From Dysgonomonas sp. 521 (GTDB lineage: Bacteria; Bacteroidota; Bacteroidia; Bacteroidales; Dysgonomonadaceae): 36,402 bases of DNA. Numbering within the stretch: position 1 is the first letter of the stretch; every line of letters begins with the position of its first letter. The notes below the pieces were generated by a model. That model made no database searches. It worked only from the letters and a program-made list of their open reading frames with translations, and had not been told where the DNA came from. Position numbers and translations under genes: made by a program. This document shows positions 33,446 through 36,402 of the stretch, piece after piece. The stretch covers positions 5,404 through 41,805 of the forward strand of contig NZ_QVMO01000040.1 in NCBI RefSeq assembly GCF_010501055.1, read 5' to 3'.

Positions 33446-33903
33446 CAGGCATTCCGGTTCTCTTTCTTTATCGACTTCTTAATCATTATCATCTTTGCCA
33501 GATCGGGCAAAAGGGTTTCATCTTTTATCGTTATCAGCATCCATCTGCCATCGTGAAGCTGTGGTGTATTATCAAAAATTTCCGTAAAGTAAGCATCGAA
33601 CGATTCCCGTTGAGCATTGAATAGAATGACTTCCTTTTTGCCGTAAATAAGGATAATTGAGAAAGCGTTCTTTTCGGGGAAAATAGACACTAATGTCTTT
33701 CCGTTTTTACGGTATCGCAGCATCACGCCAAATTTTTTCCCTCCAAAATAGATTTCCTGCTCAAAATTATAGTTATTATCAAGGAATTCAAGTAATGTAT
33801 CGAAAGCTTTTACAGCCTTCTTCGACTTGATGAATTTCCGGATTTCTGCTATATCCGGCAACGGTTCTTCACGGTAAATTCTTTCAGGTATTTGTGTTTC
33901 CAT
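33445..33903 (-). CDS. DUF3788-family protein
   Basis: 152 aa, cytoplasmic. Fits the DUF3788 pattern: IYFGGKKFGVMLRYRKNGKTLVSIFPEKNAFSIILIYGKKE in the centre (the usual W/Y-GKK-GW-LR core) and the closing DGRWMLITIKDE...DLAKMIMIKKSIKK. The function is unknown. It is encoded downstream of the MFS gene's promoter-distal side on its own transcript, with its start 38 bp from the MFS stop on the same strand. Confidence 0.8.
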   Translation of the reverse strand: METQIPERIYREEPLPDIAEIRKFIKSKKAVKAFDTLLEFLDNNYNFEQEIYFGGKKFGVMLRYRKNGKTLVSIFPEKNAFSIILIYGKKEVILFNAQRESFDAYFTEIFDNTPQLHDGRWMLITIKDETLLPDLAKMIMIKKSIKKENRNA

Positions 33904-33941
33904 CTGGGTATTTATCTTAATAATAGTTGCAAAGATAACTA

Positions 33942-35138
33942 TTATTCTTTGTATTTCTGCTTGTTACATATTAATAAATGTATAATCAGACATAGAATAA
34001 CAAAGGATATGCCTGTAACAACAACTCCACCCCAGCCGTATGCACCCCACGCCTTGCCGCCAATCAAAGTGCCGACCGAGCCTCCGACAAAATAGGAAAC
34101 CATATAGACGGTATTCAGGCGGTTCGAAGCTTCGGGATGTGAAGAGAATACGATTGTTTGGTTGGTAACATGCATAGCTTGTAGCCCCATATCCAGAATT
34201 AGGATACCCGCGATTAATCCGGCATACGAACTTCCACCTACGCCAAATATCGTCCACGAAAGGATCATCAGGAAGATAGCTATGGCTATCAGTTTGTTTT
34301 TATCCACTTTACCCGAAGCATGTCCCACAAGAGAAGCTGCCAAAGCCCCGGCTATACCGAATAACCCCAGTGAACCGGCGACGTCGCTTCCTTGAAAAAA
34401 TGGTGCCTGTTCGAGCCTGAAAGTTAGCGTCGTCCAGAATACGGAAAATGAAGCAAAGCCTAAAGCGCCTCTCAGCGATGCCAGCCGCAGGCTGGGAATA
34501 TCTTTGGTATATCGCACGATAGAGCGCATCAACTGCCCGTAAGTGCCATCAAAAGTCGGTTTCATATTCGGCAGCAGCCATGCGATAAGAACTCCCATCA
34601 CAACCATAAATCCGGCAGCGATAAAGAATACGCTTCTCCAACCCAGCCAGTCTCCTACTAATCCGCTAAATACCCGTGAGGCAAGTATTCCTATCAGCAA
34701 TCCGCTCATCACGATCCCTACATTCCGCCCTTTCTCTTCGGGTTTTGACAACTGGGCGGCTATGGGAACAAATATCTGAGGGACTACAGACGTTAATCCT
34801 ATAAAGAAACTTGCCACAATCATTACAATCAGTGATTTGCTCAGTGCAAACACGAGCAATGAGAGCAGGATGAATACAAAGTCGATAAGGATAATCTTCT
34901 TGCGCCGGAACATATCTCCCAACGGAATGATAAGCAGCAGTCCGGCGGCATAGCCTATCTGGGTAAACATGGCGACTTTACTTGTTGCCGACTCCGATTG
35001 CCCAAACTCTCTGGCAATCATGCCCAACAACGGCTGATTGTAATAATTGTTGGCAACGACAAGTCCTGCTCCGATTGCCATCAACCAGAGTGTTCCCTTC
35101 GATAAAAACTGTTTATTTCCTTCTTCGGGCATTAACAT
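33942..35138 (-). CDS. MFS transporter (DHA1-like)
   Basis: 398 aa with about 12 hydrophobic helices. The loop 2-3 signature is GDMFRRKKIILIDF and the N-terminal YYNQPLLGMIAREFG is typical of DHA1-type drug-efflux or arabinose-efflux-like permeases (AraJ/YfcJ type). A central loop is at about 190-205. The substrate is unknown. The start could be the ATG at 35138 or at 35132. It is 12 bp after the stop of the lipoprotein gene on the same strand, so the two are probably cotranscribed. Confidence 0.9.
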   Translation of the reverse strand: MLMPEEGNKQFLSKGTLWLMAIGAGLVVANNYYNQPLLGMIAREFGQSESATSKVAMFTQIGYAAGLLLIIPLGDMFRRKKIILIDFVFILLSLLVFALSKSLIVMIVASFFIGLTSVVPQIFVPIAAQLSKPEEKGRNVGIVMSGLLIGILASRVFSGLVGDWLGWRSVFFIAAGFMVVMGVLIAWLLPNMKPTFDGTYGQLMRSIVRYTKDIPSLRLASLRGALGFASFSVFWTTLTFRLEQAPFFQGSDVAGSLGLFGIAGALAASLVGHASGKVDKNKLIAIAIFLMILSWTIFGVGGSSYAGLIAGILILDMGLQAMHVTNQTIVFSSHPEASNRLNTVYMVSYFVGGSVGTLIGGKAWGAYGWGGVVVTGISFVILCLIIHLLICNKQKYKE

Positions 35139-35150
35139 TTAGATCTACTT

Positions 35151-35876
35151 TTATTCAGAATAAGGTATGTTTAGTATCCAGTTTCGCACCATTTCCCTGT
35201 CTAATATTTTACCTATAACCCTGTACTTTGAGTCATTCAAGGGATTGCGTCCAATCAGGGGTTCGGACATTACACCTATTTGCGGCCTGTAGTAGTTCGC
35301 ATGCACAAAGGACATTTTACTGCTGGTATAATAAATATACCCTACATGCGAGTCGAGTCCAACGATATACAGTCCCTTCCCTTTGGCTTCGATATAGTCT
35401 ATAACGTCTTTCATCGGCTTTTGTTGAAAGCGTTTGATGTCGGTTGTCACTTTCTTTATCATATACTCGGATGCTTGTTGCGCCCATTTTATACGCGGGA
35501 TATTGAATCCCATATCACGCAAAGTTGTTGTCACAAAGTATCCGCAGGCGATGCTGCCCTCTTTCGGTGTCTGGCTATGTCCATGAAAAGTCCACGGGGT
35601 ATTGTACCATGACCGGAAGAAATCATCGGAGACGGCTAGCAGGTATTGCTGTGCCTCTGCCAGTATGCTGTCCTGTTTTTGCTTGCCGCTTTTATTATAA
35701 AGTTCCCTGAATGTATTCCTTTTTTCCAAAGCATCTTTCTTTATGTCCGGATAGGGTTTTAATTTTTCAACGTTATCATTCCCTTGTTTTTCTTCTACAG
35801 ACGCTTTCTCCTGTGACTTGGTATGGCAGGAAAAGAAGAAAAACAAACAGAGGATTATATAATATTGAAAATGCAT
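35151..35876 (-). CDS. Lipoprotein with NlpC/P60- or CHAP-like cysteine peptidase core
   Basis: 241 aa. Lipobox FFFSC with lipidated Cys17. A charged linker (20-75) precedes a catalytic-like core: Cys111 in EGSIACGYFVTTTLRDMGF at a helix start, and His177 in GLDSHVGYIYYTSSKMSFVHANY, the arrangement of papain-fold cell-wall amidases. The likely role is peptidoglycan or peptide hydrolysis at the envelope (inferred). It is the first gene before the MFS transporter, 12 bp apart. Confidence 0.75.
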   Translation of the reverse strand: MHFQYYIILCLFFFFSCHTKSQEKASVEEKQGNDNVEKLKPYPDIKKDALEKRNTFRELYNKSGKQKQDSILAEAQQYLLAVSDDFFRSWYNTPWTFHGHSQTPKEGSIACGYFVTTTLRDMGFNIPRIKWAQQASEYMIKKVTTDIKRFQQKPMKDVIDYIEAKGKGLYIVGLDSHVGYIYYTSSKMSFVHANYYRPQIGVMSEPLIGRNPLNDSKYRVIGKILDREMVRNWILNIPYSE

Positions 35877-35964
35877 ATAGTCAGTTTTTGTGTAAGTTTA
35901 TAAATAGATTCTGTTTACATTCTGTATTTTCGGCTCTTTTAATTCAAAAGTAATAAAAACTGCA

Positions 35965-35972
35965 CAAATATA
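35965..35972 (-). promoter_or_regulatory. Bacteroidota-type -7 box (TATATTTG)
   Basis: TAnnTTTG on the minus strand, about 89 bp before the ATG at 35876. Likely promoter for the lipoprotein-MFS pair. Confidence 0.4.
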
Positions 35973-36049
35973 TATTGTGTTTCATTACATTAAGTAATGG
36001 AAAGTATTTATTGCAACATTAGGTGTCTAACCCTTCCCTCTTTGGGGAC

Positions 36050-36160
36050 TTCAATTACATTAGTCGTTTTACATACGTTTCGCTCCTGTGAACGTTGTTT
36101 GTCGTGACTCGGCATAATATGAATTTTTAATTCAGTTCTGCTCTCGCTACTCAAAACGTT
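36050..36160. repeat. Dispersed repeat E2
   Basis: Near-identical to about 18730-18836 over the first 75 bp, then diverging (GCTCTCGCTACTCAAAAC remains similar). No termini or target duplication are evident, and no coding capacity. Confidence 0.65.
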
Positions 36161-36229
36161 CTTTTATTTTTTACATAAAAGCTATCCTAGGCTAAATACT
36201 TTAGTTGTAGCTCTCTACTGCCGCGCCCT

Positions 36230-36402
36230 CCCGGGCTTGTCCTTCCTTTTGGCATTGCCCAAAAGGAAGCAAAAGGCTAGTGCTTTGTCCCTCGGCGACC
36301 CACCAACGGCTGGCCGGCTAAACGGGACGAAACTCGCCTGCGGCTCGGACAACATCCCGTTTCACGCCGCCTGCACCGGGTGGGTGCCCCGCCTGCGGAA
36401 CA
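36230..36402 (+). repeat. Dispersed structured repeat, right copy (runs off window)
   Basis: Inverted counterpart of 1-180: hairpin CTTCCTTTTGG/CCAAAAGGAAG (36242-36252/36259-36269), conserved block 36296-36319, then a stem AAACGGGA/TCCCGTTT (36320-36327/36355-36362) and the shared ACGCCGCCT. The stem sequence differs from the left copy but pairing is kept. Confidence 0.7.

Overview
The window looks like a chromosomal segment from the phylum Bacteroidota, most likely order Bacteroidales and possibly a Dysgonomonas-like genus (the genus is a guess). The signs are Bacteroidota-type -7 boxes (TAnnTTTG) before many genes, no Shine-Dalgarno habit, lipoproteins, two FISUMP-domain proteins, a MuiA/DUF4139 protein with a SusC-like plug segment, DUF3788, and tRNAs without an encoded CCA.

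Layout. 1-7.6 kb: a RelA-type (p)ppGpp synthetase on the minus strand, a small membrane protein, a Cys/Met-metabolism PLP enzyme, type II 3-dehydroquinate dehydratase (aroQ) and pyruvate kinase (pyk). 7.4-8.9 kb: repeat-filled DNA with two non-autonomous transposon-like elements and GC-rich palindromes. 8.9-12.1 kb: two tandem exported FISUMP paralogues. 12.35-21.7 kb: an accessory region with a cupin gene, a tight operon (colicin-immunity-like protein, 97-aa protein, O-methyltransferase, propeller protein), a nested-palindrome block, an unrecognised 442-aa gene, two tRNA-like genes whose anticodon loops have 8 instead of 7 nucleotides, a DUF2262 gene, a zinc-ribbon protein and a lipoprotein. 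22-27.6 kb: a flavodoxin-fold oxidoreductase, a lipoprotein, and the minus-strand operon ybeY - yeiH-like - NfnS/SudB-like - NfnL/SudA/GltD-like. 27.7-36.4 kb: a carboxypeptidase-regulatory-domain protein, a frameshifted small gene, a LysM protein, MuiA with an inserted plug segment, DUF3788, an MFS transporter and an NlpC/P60-like lipoprotein. The ends of the window carry inverted copies of one dispersed repeat.

Strongest candidate for an undescribed system: 15.8-17.5 kb. The two tRNA-like genes fold canonically in every arm except the anticodon loop (CTCGTCAT and CTCTGGGT). They share most of their body sequence but have different acceptor stems. A 212-bp MITE has inserted exactly at the stop codon of the upstream 442-aa gene; removing it places the first tRNA 3 bp after that stop codon. 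This suggests an ancestral protein + tRNA-pair unit. Quadruplet decoding, a non-translational role or decoy function are all open.

A second theme is mobile-element biology. Three copies of a 171-212 bp MITE (GAAACTG...CAGTTTC termini) and a related 235-bp element are flanked by 3-bp TNA duplications, as for the IS1031 subgroup of the IS5 family. Two of the MITEs separate a gene from its terminator.
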